A stretch of DNA of 64,000 nucleotides, from NCBI GenBank assembly GCA_036245805.1, contig BTRK01000006.1, positions 48,725,257 to 48,789,256 of the forward strand. The letters are read 5' to 3'. Position 1 is the stretch's first letter. Every line of letters starts with the position of its first letter. This document shows positions 10,938 to 23,629 of this stretch, one piece after another. The translations under genes were made by a program, and so were the position numbers. The notes under the pieces were generated by a model that was not told where the DNA came from, made no database searches, and saw only the letters and a program-made list of their open reading frames with translations. Source of the DNA: Pristionchus mayeri. Lineage: Eukaryota > Nematoda > Chromadorea > Rhabditida > Neodiplogasteridae.

Positions 10938-13200
10938 TATAAAAACACATAAGACAAGCTCAATCAAGCCGAAATAGCATATATGAACCCATTGTATTAT
11001 GTGCAATCAGTTTTTTTTTATTATAGGACGGGGAACATTTTTGAACTTTAATAAAAATAATGTAATTTACCACAAATAATGTAAGCATTCCTAGCGGGTT
11101 CCACGCTAATCGTGTATAGGGGAATTATGTTACTTGTGAGCACACACAGTGTATGACTCGTTCATTGTATAACATGAATTGTGCACAAACGAGATAAATA
11201 AATTGGGATCAAATTTCCAAAATGCGACATAACTTTATTGAACTGATAAATGAGATAAATATAGTATAGTGATGAGAGTATACACACAATGAATCGATCC
11301 ATCTGTTGATAGGCCATCCGTACTACTATTAGGTTGATTCATAATTTTCGTTACAAGGTATTTTTATAGTTTTCACGAAGATGCTTCACTTGTGTTCGGG
11401 GCTGCTTGGGCATTATTTGAGGCATGATTGGGGTGCAAGAAAACTTTCGGATCTATGGATTGACATCACTTCATTCGGCAGATACAAACTGTTTCTTCAA
11501 AAAGTGGCAAAATGCCCATTTTTCGAGTATTCAGTTAGAATTCACGAATTCACGAATTCACGTTCACGAATTCATTCACGAATTTTGTCCTTTTAATATA
11601 TATCACATGTATCACGAGTCAGCGGGGGGAAAATGACCCTATCGGGAACAATTTTCAAAAATATATTTTTATTTTTGCTCATACTATAATGGTAGAATGC
11701 TTATGTGATGACTTTATGATTAATCCAGGTCACAGGTCTCAGAGCCGCCTTTTAGGAATTATCCGGTTTTGAAGCCGGCTATGCTGTATTTCATCTCTCC
11801 GATGAGCTACAGAGGTGGCAATAGGCTCAAAAGTTGCGGAAAATTATTTCCTGAAACTTTTGTGTTGAAAATTAAGGTGTAGATGTAAAGATAAAAAACG
11901 TGCGCCCAAAAATTCAAATTTTTCGTTAAATAAAAAATCGCCCTACTTTTGCGAGCATATATGACATGGAATTTTATTGCAGATTATGAAAGCTTGAATA
12001 CTCCCAATTATCATAAAAATATAAGAGGGGCAACATCAGGGTGGACTAAGCTCACTGAGAGTGAATGAATCTGGGGAAGTGAGGAATCAGCATTTGGAAT
12101 TGTCGAATTTCGGCCAGTCGTCGGTGAAATCGATCCAAGTTCGACGGTGTGAAACTATTTATGGATGATACATTAGGGAAACACGGTAATATTCAAAGTT
12201 TTGATCGATCGGAAAAATGTGATTTTTCCAACTTCAAAAATCTTCATTTTTGAACCCCAAAACTTCAAAATTCTAAAGTCCCAATGCGAGAACCCTAGGT
12301 GCATTTTGAAGTAGACTTCAACATTAATGGAAAATTGTCATGAAATCGTCAACTACTACATTTATATTGGGAACTCATTCACACGAATAGGCCGCAAAAT
12401 CAAGGTCGATTTTGGAAAACAGTAGTTTCTGACCATGATTTTGAGAAATCTGATACGATTTGAATGGTAGATGAAAGGTAGTTTGTGCGATTAACCTTAA
12501 AATATTGAATCGTCAACCAATGCTGAAAACAAATATGCATCGAAAATGGGCATTTTCATAGCCAATTTGTAACATTGTAACGTTGAGTTGTGTAGAATTT
12601 GCAAGGACTATTGCTACATTCACCAAAAATAGAATGTAAACTCAATATAGATGTAACTTCGTGAATATGCAGAATTGGGGTCCCTAGGCCTGTAGATTCG
12701 AGCATAAAGTTAATTAAAATCACTATCGTCATTCCAAGCAGAACTGAATTTTCTTAAGTCGCACCAGTTTGACTCCATCCTTCGGGGTGTCGGGGTTCAA
12801 TAGTGTTTTGAGAACTACGAATATCACGCTATACAATGATGGCATGATATTAGACAAATGTTAGCTTTTCGTAGAGCTACAAGTAGAAACAAAAGTAACT
12901 CTATTTTCGCACGTTGGATCATTTGACTTTACATTGCGATAACAATGCTGTCAATAAAGGCTTGAGCTACGTGCGCTGAAGAGAGTATCGATGCACTCAC
13001 TGAATGCATCGAACAATATGAGAATCGCTTGAAAGTAAGGGCTCGTAAATCCAAAAATATTTAATCGCGGAAGAGTGAAAAGACTTATGAACCAACCTGA
13101 TACTATCGGTGAGGCTACTGCGAACAAATCTAAACAAGTCATGGACACTCACAAGCAATTAGCATGGAAAACGCTAATTTGCACGTCCCATTTTCGTAGT
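10938..13200. repeat. intergenic region with old repeats, no gene
   Basis: No convincing gene. A mariner-like terminus (TTAGGTTGATTCATAATTTT) starts near 11333 without a visible partner. At 11531-11580 there is a short tandem array of TTCACGAA units. About 11600-12300 is a diverged single-arm copy of the palindrome at 47671-51789: it shares the ATCACGAGTCAGCGG start, a CTTTTAGGAATTATCCGGTT stretch and TTTTATTGCA, in the same order. Confidence 0.5.
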
Positions 13201-13249
13201 AATTAGTCCTAATTATGTGGAACCAGGAGATAGCTGGCCACTTATCCAT

Positions 13250-13262
13250 ACTATAAAAGGAG
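13250..13262 (+). promoter_or_regulatory. TATA-like core promoter of the DB-module gene
   Basis: ACTATAAAAGGAG stands about 170 bp upstream of the ATG at 13424. The position suits a TATA box with a short leader, but no transcription start can be read from the sequence. Confidence 0.4.
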
Positions 13263-13423
13263 AATTCGCCCAAGGCTATACATCGGTGTCATCCCTTCCT
13301 GTCTTTCTCCTTTTTGCGACTACAGCCCACCCCCTTGTACTTTTATTCTTTCATACTGTGATTTTCCATGAAATACTGAGCAATGCTTACGGTATACGGC
13401 AATACATGTTTAGTCAGTTCTCG

Positions 13424-16364
13424 ATGAACCGCCTCCTTCTTCTTCTCGCTCTCGTCGTTGTCTCTGCTGTCTTTGGCTGCAGTCCGAAGCCTTCCGGAGG
13501 CTGCGGATGCGGAGGTATACAATTCTATTGATTTCATGAGTATCCATAATGTTTGAGGCGGCGGAGGAGGAGGAGGTGGAGGATGCGGCTGCAAGGTTAA
13601 GGTGAGTACAGCAGCTGCAGCTGCAGAAACACATCCGCTGATCACCAAAATAACACATTTAATGCTGACTATTGTGTTGGCATTAAACAAGTGGCTGTAA
13701 TAACTGATCGAAACATTTAATCATTGCAAATATGAGCCTCACTTCATTGTGATAATTCATCCTCATCATTCCCAGGCTCGTGGTGTGCTCAAACTGGACG
13801 GCGACTCGCCTGTGGACGAGCACTTCGGGCAGATCTGGGGACTCGGCCTGTGGGGATCGCCCAAACCGCCCAGCAACGTCACCCTCCAGCAGGTACCGAT
13901 CGACCGCTAATCCTTGCAGCACTGAAACTAGCCTCCACTGAACTGAGTTGGAAATTAGTTCCTAATATACTTCCTGATTAGATGTCGCGTTGACATATTT
14001 CGAATGATTTTGTTCCGGTGGTTCACAGGAAGGCGCTATCCCCTTTCCGACATCTCTATGAACAATACATGGGAAGAGAGAGGAAGCGGGAGCACGAGAG
14101 GATATGCATTATCGGGACGACACCATTTCAGGCGCACGACCCCAACTTCCACTTCAAATCCTGCTGCGCCGGTCGTGGCCTCTCAGCTGCCTGTGCTGTA
14201 CGTTACTGTAATTTTACTGTATTCCTTGAGTTACCGTAAACATACTGTTCTCATTAGAGTTTTTCATTAGTGTTCGAGAAGTGATATCACGGTCACTTCA
14301 TTCGATACACTCTCTCACCGATGGACATAGTGTGAAAATTAGAAACAAAGGCCCACGAATACTTAGTTAATCGTAGACGAGTAGTTAGTAATTCGAGAAG
14401 GAACGGCTTGGCATAAAAGTACTCAAATAATTCTGCACATTTTCCCATTAAAGTAGCGACAGTTAATGAGGAATGTAGATACTATTCCTTGCGTGCAATC
14501 TCGACATAATCTTCCATTGAATTGTTTCCTTCAACACTACATAATTTCAGTACGATTTATCGACTAAATCTTCCATTGCGTACATGCCAACTAATCCATC
14601 TAGCGCCCGTCCCTTGCAGGCCCGCTGTAACTACGCTTCCTACAACCAGGCGCTGCTCCAGAAGATGCTCATCGGTGCTGATGAGTGCCCCCTCGATTCG
14701 CTCCCAGAGATGCACTTCTGCGCCGCGCAGGGCAGAGACCACTCCACCTGCTGCAAGGGCAGGGTCAGTGACCTGCTCGTTTGGGCTGATTTCGATACTG
14801 GGCTCCCGCCAACCCGGCGTGATTAGTCCGCGCTGTGAAGAGCGTGTAGAGAACGTTCGAGAGATTCGTTGTCCGGCCGCACCAGGACAGTGAATCGTCA
14901 ACATCGTTTGGCCAACCCTACTACTCATTACAGTATTTTCTTGACCAGCAGCTCAAATTACATAATTGCACATCTCTATAGGAACCCACATTAGCATTTC
15001 TCTAGATGTATTAGGTTGATGCAAAAGTCTTGCGGTTTTTTGATATTTTGTCTTCCATCTTCCTTTCAGTTTGACCGATGACCTTCCTATGTTAATTACT
15101 AATGAGGCCTTGCATACTCTTTCATATGCGCACCCTATCAGCATTGCCCAATCGGAGAGGCAAGAGTAGGACAAAGTTAAAATTGTGAAAAATTTTTCAA
15201 TTAAAAACGACACATTTCTCAATATTATGTTTCCTCTGAAGCATGCATGCTCAATTCCTGGTGGTTATATGAAGCTCCCATCTTTACCCTATACATACAT
15301 TTTCTCATGGATGATGGAAGTTACATCCTTTTGAGAAATGCATTGATCTGTAAATGACTATATATTGCATTTTTTATGTTGATTTCGCATATTTTTGAAA
15401 AATGAGAAATTCAAATTTTCTGAAACGAGATAGATGCAGGCGCAAATATTTTTTATGAGAATATAGCCTCTTGGTGGGTGAATATAGCACACTCATAGTG
15501 AAGCTTGTATGCTTGGTCTTCGATTCAAAAAAATCCGAACAAGTTTCATGTAACCAGAATCGACAGCATATTTTCAATAGCATGTAACTCGGTCCAAACT
15601 TAATCGAGAGACAGTTCTAACATATTTTCTGAAAGGGTATACGTAATACTTCTCAGACATCAGTATGGGCAGGTTTCGTGAATTATGCCAACAAATATCC
15701 AGTAAAATACATTTAATGCAACATTTTGAGAATAAATTCTAATTGGCTTTATCATAATTTAATGTGTTGATTGCGATATCGGATTGATTGAAATGTGTGT
15801 ATGTAAAGTACAAACATACCTCTAAATACTGCTATGTTTATTTGTCATTGTGATTTGGGACGAGCGAATTATGATAGTTCAAAGTACGGACACAAAAAAC
15901 CGCAAGACTTTTGCATCAACCTAATAGATCAGCATTGTGGCTGCAACACCAATCATGGGTGTCATGAGGTTACGGTGTTCCGTAATTCAAGCTATTTTAG
16001 ACGAATGCTTCGGCTACGGTAGAACGCTAACTTTGGGAGTAAACAATGATTCAGGGTGTCGACGATACCACCTCCGGTGACAAGTGTCTCGTGTTCTGCG
16101 ACCAGGTGCCCGACAAGTTCACTCCCATCGACTACACTTATGCTGCCTGCTTCGGAAAGTTCGACGACATGAAGCAGTTAGTTTTCACTTATTGAAAATA
16201 TGTCTCTGTGTTCTTCATTTTAGTAGTTTTGATTTCCCAACTTCGGTGGAATAAAACATTTTTTCATAAGAAACATAGTTAAATTGTTATCGACAATCTT
16301 TCTTTTCAGGTGCTTCGAAGGAACAATCGCTTCCAAGGCGAAGTCTTTCTTCCGTTACCATTGA
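13424..16364 (+). CDS. secreted DB-module protein
   Basis: Exons 13424-13514, 13558-13601, 13776-13892, 14132-14197, 14620-14763, 16055-16176 and 16310-16364 join with consistent phases to 212 residues. The protein begins with a signal peptide (MNRLLLLLALVVVSAVFG), then a Cys/Gly stretch (CGCGG, then a Gly run and CGCK), a linker, and from about residue 108 to the end a nematode DB module (Pfam DB family). Landmarks are CCAGRGLSAACA, CNYASYNQALL, LPEMHFCAAQGRDHSTCC, CLVFCDQ, YAACF and MKQCF, with the usual paired cysteines. DB modules are extracellular and disulphide-bonded, of unknown function. The Gly-rich segment suggests cuticle or matrix. The upstream in-frame Met residues lack a signal peptide, so I chose 13424. 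AATAAA is at about 16429. Confidence 0.88.
15011..15924. mobile_element. non-autonomous mariner-like element, 914 bp
   Basis: Both ends carry a perfect 32-bp inverted repeat beginning TTAGGTTGATGCAAAAGTCT, and TA flanks the element on each side (15009-15010 and 15925-15926). The interior has no long open frame, so it is a deleted or non-autonomous copy. It lies wholly inside the intron 14764-16054 of the DB-module gene. The perfect TIRs point to recent insertion. Confidence 0.9.
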
Positions 16365-16521
16365 ACAACTTCAACCTTAAACAAATACCGACATTATTAC
16401 ACTGCAAAATTCATTTATATTCATAACAATAAACGATTCGATCAATTTCGTTACCAAAAAGCATAGTAATCAAAATATCTGTGTTCTCTCCAAATACTTC
16501 TGCATTCTCGAAAGTGTGCCC

Positions 16522-16676
16522 TTTTATTATTATTATGATGCTATTATTATTATTATTCCATTGTTATTATTATGTTATTATTATTATTATTTATTATTAT
16601 TATTTATTATTATGTTATTATTATTATTATTATTATTTATTAGTATTATTATGTTATTATTATGTTACCTTTATTA
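16522..16676. repeat. (TTA)n microsatellite
   Basis: About 150 bp of TTATTA repeats with occasional G interruptions, starting just after the 3' end of the DB-module gene. The open frame across it is an artefact of the repeat. Confidence 0.9.
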
Positions 16677-17737
16677 GAATTGCAAATGGAAACTGCAAAA
16701 AAAACTGCAATTCGGTCGATCTGCCCGAAGAATGAGAATTTCCTCAATCATTTTGTGCATCAGCTCCATTGACGGACCCTCTTGTGAAATGAACGTTGGG
16801 ATGCCCAATGTATTTTTAGCATAGTCCAAAATGGAAAGAGGGTACCGTCCCCGGGTAAGAACATTATAGTGACGATCTAGGAAAGGATGTAAACTAGAAG
16901 CAAACGCATTTCAGTTCAATCCAGTTTATAAATTCGATGTGGAGAGTTAGAGTGTAGAGGATGGCTCAAAACAGAAAAGTGCGTTTACGCAACCTGTTTC
17001 CGTCATAGTGCAGAACCGCATTTGAACCGACCGGATGAAGACCGACACATATTTTGCTTCGGTTTCTCCCATCCGTTTTTCCTGGATCTTTGCACCAATA
17101 CGTAATTTGCACGCACCAGTGACGTTAGGCGATTTCGATTATCAAGGCCGAGTCTGCGATTATTTACACGTCCCAGTGCGGGCAATAAAGGAACGATTGC
17201 TTATTGGCAAACTCTATTGACTAGCAGCTGGCAAGGAAAGACGTACCTGCGAGCAGGGAAGGGTAGATGAAAGAGCCACTCTCTCTCCTCTAGTTCAAAG
17301 ATCGACCCTCTCTTTACTTGCCTTTCCTCCCCTCTCATTTCTGTGTTCCGTCTGCGGATTATCTTATTTACATCTGCATTTTCATTTCCACTCTGTCTGT
17401 GCGTTCCACTGCTTTACTCTGCTCCGTCCCGGCCGTTTACAGCCCTCTCTCGAGGTTTCGCACGTGCTATTTCATTCCTCCCCCCTTTCCGTGCTTGTTT
17501 ATTGTAAAGGGGATCCCTCATTCCTAGCAAATTATCGATTATTTTCCCCATTCTGTGAAAATCTAACTAAGCAATAGTTAATTAAATAATATAGTATTTT
17601 AAATAAGGACTGCTACGGTGTTAACGAACGAGCAAAACAATTCACAAATCGGTGTGCAAATGTGAATCTTGATACACCTCTCGAGTAGATTTTCTTACAC
17701 CTCTCTATCTTTCCCTGTAGAGCACCAAACCTTTTCC
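16677..17737. other. intergenic, nothing recognised
   Basis: No coding exons, RNA genes or repeats with partners in the window were recognised. The stretch 17280-17530 is pyrimidine-rich. Short open frames here have no signal peptide, splice logic or family signature. Confidence 0.4.
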
Positions 17738-19712
17738 CCTCTGGCGGTCCTCGCGCCGCGGGGGGGAACGCTAATAGGAGGGGGGGGGGGGGTAGGGGAG
17801 AGGAGAGAGGAGAGAGGCGCCCTCCCTTTAGAGTGTTCCTGCCTATAGACCCCCTGGGCCCCCCGGTATGATTCCAACCATTGTGAAGTGCTTATCACAC
17901 GTCTTCTGAGAGATTGCACGAAACCGAGACCCCTTTGACAAAATGTTCAAAGTGCTCGGATATCTTTGACATTTTCGGGGTAGGTGTCCCTAACCTTGCG
18001 ATGTTTTCACGCTGTCCCGATTTCGAGCATTTATCCATTGAGAGCGAGATTAAGGTTTTTAGATTATAATTCGGCGCAGGGTGATGATATCGAGCTAAAT
18101 CAAAAAGTATGGTCTTATTTATACCATTAGGGTTCCATTGGGCACACAAACTGTCTTGTCAGGTGGTTTTGGCAGAATGCCTTGTGGTCTCTACACATAT
18201 GTGCACCACAACTTTAGCTCAGAAAGTTTTTCGTATTTCCAAAGTTACGTCACTATTGGTGCACCCGACCGCCCCGCACGAGGATGAGAACTAGGTATGA
18301 TGACGTCAACATGATAGTTGAAGCGCATGATGGTAGCTTTACTTGGAAAAAATAGCGAGTTTTATCCTTATTTTACATTTTTCTTATTTTACTAAGTGAT
18401 CATAATTTCGTGAATCCGATTTGACTGTAGTAGCTAGGGACCACAACGTGGATTCGAACTGTCGCAGTTAACGGGAAACATTGCGCAAACTGGCCACGAG
18501 GAACATAATAAGATGATACTTTTGACCGTTTGTTGATATCTCAACTCTAACTCGTACTATGGTTCGAAAAGTGATCTCGAGTAGTTCAACGGGTGCCCGT
18601 ACACAAAGCATATGGGCGTAGCCTATTCCGATGCCTAGTAATCAACTATCGTCAGAGGAACGGCTCTAGCATCTGTCCACATGGTGTGGTGGTGAAGCTC
18701 CTTGGCCTTGTGTCAGGGAACCGTGCATTCGTTCCTCGTCTGATGCAAGACTTTTGCAGATAGTAGAGATAAACAGCGGAAGTCGTAATCTAATAAATAC
18801 GCGTACTTTCCGATAGTTTTTTGCAATCGACTATTCGAAATTAAGACTATTTTATATTTTATTTGCACAGAAGTGATAATAAAAATCTGGGAAACCATGT
18901 CGGACTTGTCCGAAAGACGAATATGCATTGCAAGTACAAAAATTGGAGAATGCATTCCAATCAATTTTTGTATATTAAAATAAAACAGATCATGATCGTC
19001 ATTTCGCAGATTGTAAAGACTGATGAAACCTACAGAAAAATTTCTTGCACTAAGAATTTGGTTACGAATTCGCCTAGTCATTTGGAGTGCAAGATTTTGG
19101 GGCACTATTTTTCCCTCAAAGTGGGCGGGCCTTGCGGTCTCTAAGTATAGCGAAAGCACCAAGTTTGGCCTTCTGAATCTCAAGTGTGGCGATAGATATC
19201 AAAATGCTGATGACGCAGTTTGAAAGAGAGTCATTTGAAGTACATTGTACTAAAAATTTTGCCTGATAAGACATATTTTATTCCCACCGCCGCTGACACC
19301 ACTCAAATGGTCGATTCTCTCGTGATTCGCCTCATATATGACGCACAATCAAGCTCGATATATTCTTTCTTGTTACACAACTGCTGTGAGTATGTTTTGG
19401 TTGGTTCGCATATACTGCTCACTTTCCCTTGGTGACAACCTTCATGTAGTATTCAAGCACACACTACAGTTCATTTTGGCAACTAGGTAAAGTCAATGAA
19501 AACTATTTTTTCATGTCATTTCTGAAATGAAAACTATTTAAACATGTCTTCCACAATGTAATGTTTTCATGCAAGGATCACATCTTGAATATGCTCATTT
19601 ATCAAAAATAAGCGCTAATAGTTGAATGGTTCTGAGTATTGATCTTCGTATGCCATCTAAGGCATGCTATCCCACCGTGCGTTTCGAATATCCTGTAATA
19701 AAAGGCACTAAA
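17738..19712. repeat. left arm of 10-kb inverted repeat
   Basis: This ~1.98-kb arm is the inverted copy of 25713-27694, apparently about 99% identical. It starts with CTCTGGCGGTCCTCGCGCCG and a G-run and ends AATAAAAGGCAC. Inside lie two blocks of family A sequence (about 18120-18420 and 19140-19350) separated by an insertion of about 0.7 kb. Open frames of 61-156 codons occur identically in both arms and show no recognisable family. Confidence 0.85.
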
Positions 19713-19727
19713 TTTCTTTGTTGTGAT

Positions 19728-20468
19728 CTATTGCAAACCTCCTCCACCTCCTCCTCCGCCTCCTCCACCTGAATATCCTCCGCCTCCACCGCCGCCTCCA
19801 GAGGCGTATCCTTGAATTGCACCATGTGATGTATTCAAAAACCGCCGCATAATACTTTGCCATGTTTACATCTTTCATGATAATGTTTGGTATAACAATG
19901 CAGATATCACTTCTAGATCTCGGGGCAAGGAAAATTGAATTACACTCACCTCCACCACCAGCTCTCTTCGGGCAAGGTCAGTAGGCACCGTCGGATCCTG
20001 GGGAACCAGGTGCGCCGGCAGGTCCAGGCTGTCCGGGTCCTCCCGGCTGTCCGTTGCCTCCAGGGAGGCCGGGTGGGCCGGGTGGTCCAGCAGGCCCGGG
20101 TCCAGATGCGTAGCTGCTCGATCCAGCCGGTCCAGGTCCTCCGGGAGCACCGGGAAGACCGGGAGGTCCCGGGTTAGCCATCATAATCTGTCCACCGGCT
20201 CCTGGGCTGCCAGGTGACCCGGGTCCTCCAGGGTTCCCGTCGGGTCCGGCGTCGCCGGGAGGTCCGGGAGGACCAGGTGAGGAATATCCGGTAGGTCCGC
20301 CACCAGGAGGTCCATCGGAACCTGGCGGTCCTCCGGGACCGGGTTCTCCGTCAGGTCCAGCGGGGCCGGGCGGACCGGGTGGGCATTTGATGCACTCCAT
20401 CGCCATAGGGTAGGCGGCGGCCATCCCCGACATTCCAGGGCCACCGGGCTGTCCGGGTTGTCCAGGCG
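19728..20468 (-). pseudogene. cuticle collagen, 5'-truncated with premature stop
   Basis: The main exon (20468 down to 19950) encodes Gly-X-Y repeats, the interruption [18 protein letters not shown], and a second Gly-X-Y block ending [13 protein letters not shown] (19978-19980) then replaces the Cys codon expected in the conserved YCPCP motif. Downstream the frame still reads PCPKRAGGG to a good donor at 19949, and a last exon (19810-19728) continues in phase with GYAS, long Gly runs and a normal TAG. The usual first exon, with membrane anchor and N-terminal cysteines, is not found upstream; a 3-kb palindrome starts there. Cuticle collagens form the exoskeleton. This copy is most likely dead and was trapped between the inverted repeats. 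Confidence 0.82.
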
Positions 20469-20574
20469 CTGTAATTACCATATGCTTGTATTTTGTCCAT
20501 TTTTGTCCAATATGATTGTATGTCTAATGCATATGAGAGACTATCGGACAGAACTGAGCAATTTCACCTATAGG

Positions 20575-23500
20575 CCGTACAGCGAAAAATAAAGTGCTGA
20601 TTTTAAGAAGTCCCTAGGGATAACTTTTCACGTAGAGTTCGAAAATCGACCTTAGAAAGCCGTATCTCTGACCCCTCATTTCCGGTTTCGCGCTGTAGGT
20701 GGGTGGTCGGTTTTTGTATCTTTTGAACGGCTCATCCAAACCCCATAAATGCATAGTAATTCTGAAAGAGCTCGACGCATTTTAAGCATTTTTTCTGTTG
20801 GAAGTGTGGGGCTAGCTCATCTGTGAAAAAAGTTAAGGCCGTTTCAAATATAATTTTTTCCGTCTTTTTACCGTCTTGAAAAAATTTTTGTGAGGTGACG
20901 TTTTTTCATTATGCGCATTAGAATCGTCATGAAAAAATACCCCTAGGGACAAATTTTCTCAAAAAATTTCGTTCCCCGGCGATGTTTCCTGAGGCTCGCA
21001 ATATGCCGCAGTACAGATTCTCCGAAAATTCAAATCAACAACGTTCAACAGAAAAACACCACACTCACTCTCATTGGGTGTCATTGATGTTAATTGCTTA
21101 TATTAAATATATTTTGAACATTTTGAGCATCTGAAATCGTATCTAAGTGGACATCAGCTTGATTGACGGTGGTTCAATTTCATTTTACCCTGTTGTACAC
21201 TTTTTGCCTTTGTTTTGACAACGATATCTCAACAATCAAAGGTACTGCAGGTAACATGTATTAAATATAATGCATATATGACGCCGGTTGCGTAAGAATC
21301 GATCAATCCTCTGATGGGTCTGGCACATCAACATTTCGAAATCTTGTGGAAAGGGGTTTTCGAGGGTGCTGATCATCATGGTCAACTTCATTTTGCACCA
21401 ACTCGACCGGTTGAGCCAGGCTGCATGTAGGCTGCATGTACATTTCTGTTAATAACATAGAAACCGAATGAGGTATCACCTTCAAACTTCTACAGTGATA
21501 TTATAAGCTACGTGTGAGCCCGTCGACGCTAAATTTACATACTTTGAAATATGCTAATTCCATGAAAATTTTGATCTGGAATATAAGGCTTGACGTAACA
21601 GCGAGACTTACATAGGGATATGCGCCTTGTTCTGGGGATCATTTTTCGTATGCTATGTATGGAATTATAACTAGGCACTTTTTTGCTACACTCACTTTTC
21701 TGACACAATTTTCACATTTTATGAACGACCAATGTAAAATTGGAGTGAGTTTCATTCATAACGTTGGTATAATCAATCCGAACAAAGGAATTCAATCTCA
21801 TTTCTCCCTCGCCGAGCGGTTTTCGTGAGACATAATTGAACATTGCTTCTTAAATTGAGTGTAGCAAAAAAGTGCCCAGTTATAATTCCATACATAGCAT
21901 ACGAAAAACGATCCCCAGAACAAGGCGCATCTCCCTATGTAAGTCTCGCTGTTACGTCAAGCCTTATATTCGAGATCAGAAATTCTTGAAATTTGCATAT
22001 TTCAAAGTATGCAAATTTAGCGTCGACGGGCTCACATGTAGCGAATAGTACCACTGTACAAGTTTGATGGTGATACCTCATTCGGTTTCTATGTTATTAA
22101 CAGAAACGTACATGCAGCTTATATGCAGCCAAGCTCAACCGGTCGAATTGGTGGAAAATGAAGTTTACCATGATGATCAGCACCCTCGAAAACCCCTTTC
22201 CACAAGTTTTTGAAAATTTGATGTGCCAGACCTTGTTCGATTCTTACGCAACCGGCATCATATGATATTATAATTAATAATAATTTGTTTCGGAACCACT
22301 CCTGTTCAGTCCAAGTATATAGTAGTGCGTAATTTGCCAATTCCGGGTTCCTGCCGCACCAATTCCTACTCGAAGCGGGCTCAAACTTAATTTTTAAGCG
22401 CTCTAACGTTAAAATTCGTATTCTACGAGTGAAAATACACCAAGATATTATGATTTCATACGTATCCATAATTTCGACATTTTCACCAGGGGCAAATATA
22501 TGAAAAATAATTTTTTCTTAAATTTTACTTTTTGAACATTTTTTCTGGTACATTTTCACTCGTAGAATACGAATTTTCACGTTAGAGCGCTTAAAAAATA
22601 AGTTTGAGCACGCTTCGAGTAGGAATAAATGTGGCAGAAATCCGGAATGTGTAAATTACGCAATACTATATACTTGAAATGTACAGGAATTGTTCCGAAA
22701 CAAATTAGTATTAATTATTATATCATATATGCATTATATTTAATACATGCTACCTGCAGTGCCTTTTATTGTTGAGATATCGTTGTCAAAACAAAGGCAA
22801 AAAGTGTACAACACGGTAAAATCAAATTGAACCACCGTCAATCAAGCTGATGTCCACTTAGATACGATTTCAGATGCTCAAAATGTTCAAAATATATTTA
22901 ATATAAGCAATTAACATTAATGACACCCAATGAGAGTGAATGTGGTGTTTTTCTGTTGAACGTTGTTGATTTGAATTTTCGGAGAATCTGTACTGCGGCA
23001 TATTGCGAGCCTCAGGAATAGACTTTGAAAAGTAATCATTCAATAACAAAATGACCAGTTATGAAGGAATTTTCTAACAACTCATTTTCATTTCCAACAG
23101 TTATTGAAGGGGCGACGTAACTAGTTATTTATTAATCTCGTAACTAGTTACGAAATTGAGCGCAATTTTTGACGCATTTGAGGTCTTTTTGCAGTGAAAC
23201 ATATTTGATTAATTTCGTGCAACAACTCTCGTAACCGCTCACTTGGTTCGTGATGTGTTACGAATGAGTTTTCGTAACTAGTTTTTCAAGACGGCAAAAA
23301 GACGGAAAAAATTATATTTGAAACGGCCTTAACTTTTTTCACAGATGAGCTAGCCCCACACTTCCAACAGCAAAAATGCTTATCTCGTCGAGCTCTTTCA
23401 GAATTACGATGTATTTATGGGGTTTGGATGAGCCGTTCAAAAGATACAAAAACCGACCACCCAGCTACAGCGCGACACCGTAAATGAGGGGTCAGAGATA

Positions 23501-23588
23501 CGGCTTTCTCAGGTCGATTTTCGAACACCACGCAAAAAGTTACCCCTAGGAATATCTTAAAATCAGCTCTTTATTTTTCGCTGTACGG
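20575..23588. mobile_element. palindromic (foldback) element B, ~3 kb
   Basis: It starts CCGTACAGCGAAAAATAAAG and ends with the complement CTTTATTTTTCGCTGTACGG. The arms meet near 21770. Mirrored landmarks include AGCCGTTCAAAAGATACAAA, CATGATGATCAGCACCCTCG and AGCCTTATATTC. The right arm is longer because of a nested palindrome (22259-22730) and a replaced block (about 23020-23290). No transposase frame is visible. Confidence 0.85.
22259..22730. mobile_element. palindrome nested in the right arm of element B
   Basis: About 470 bp with its own mirrored arms (TCGTATTCTACGAGTGAAAA at 22410 and its complement near 22560). The left arm of element B runs uninterrupted through the matching site. 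ATCATAT is present on both sides, a likely target-site duplication. It therefore inserted after element B arose. Confidence 0.75.
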
Positions 23589-23629
23589 AACAAGCCTAGT
23601 TCTCTCAGATGTCACTCATATACTATACT

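Noticed and set aside
14018..14130. Upstream extension of DB-module exon 4
   Set aside because: The acceptor at 14028 gives a frame with an immediate stop; the acceptor at 14131 gives the correct phase.
16481..16735. 84-codon frame after the DB-module gene
   Set aside because: It is a translation of the TTA microsatellite.
19875..20444. Alternative frames in the collagen locus
   Set aside because: They are shifted readings of Gly-X-Y codons.
20608..20620. TAGGGATAAC, similar to the start of the I-SceI homing site
   Set aside because: Only ten bases match and there is no endonuclease gene or rDNA context.
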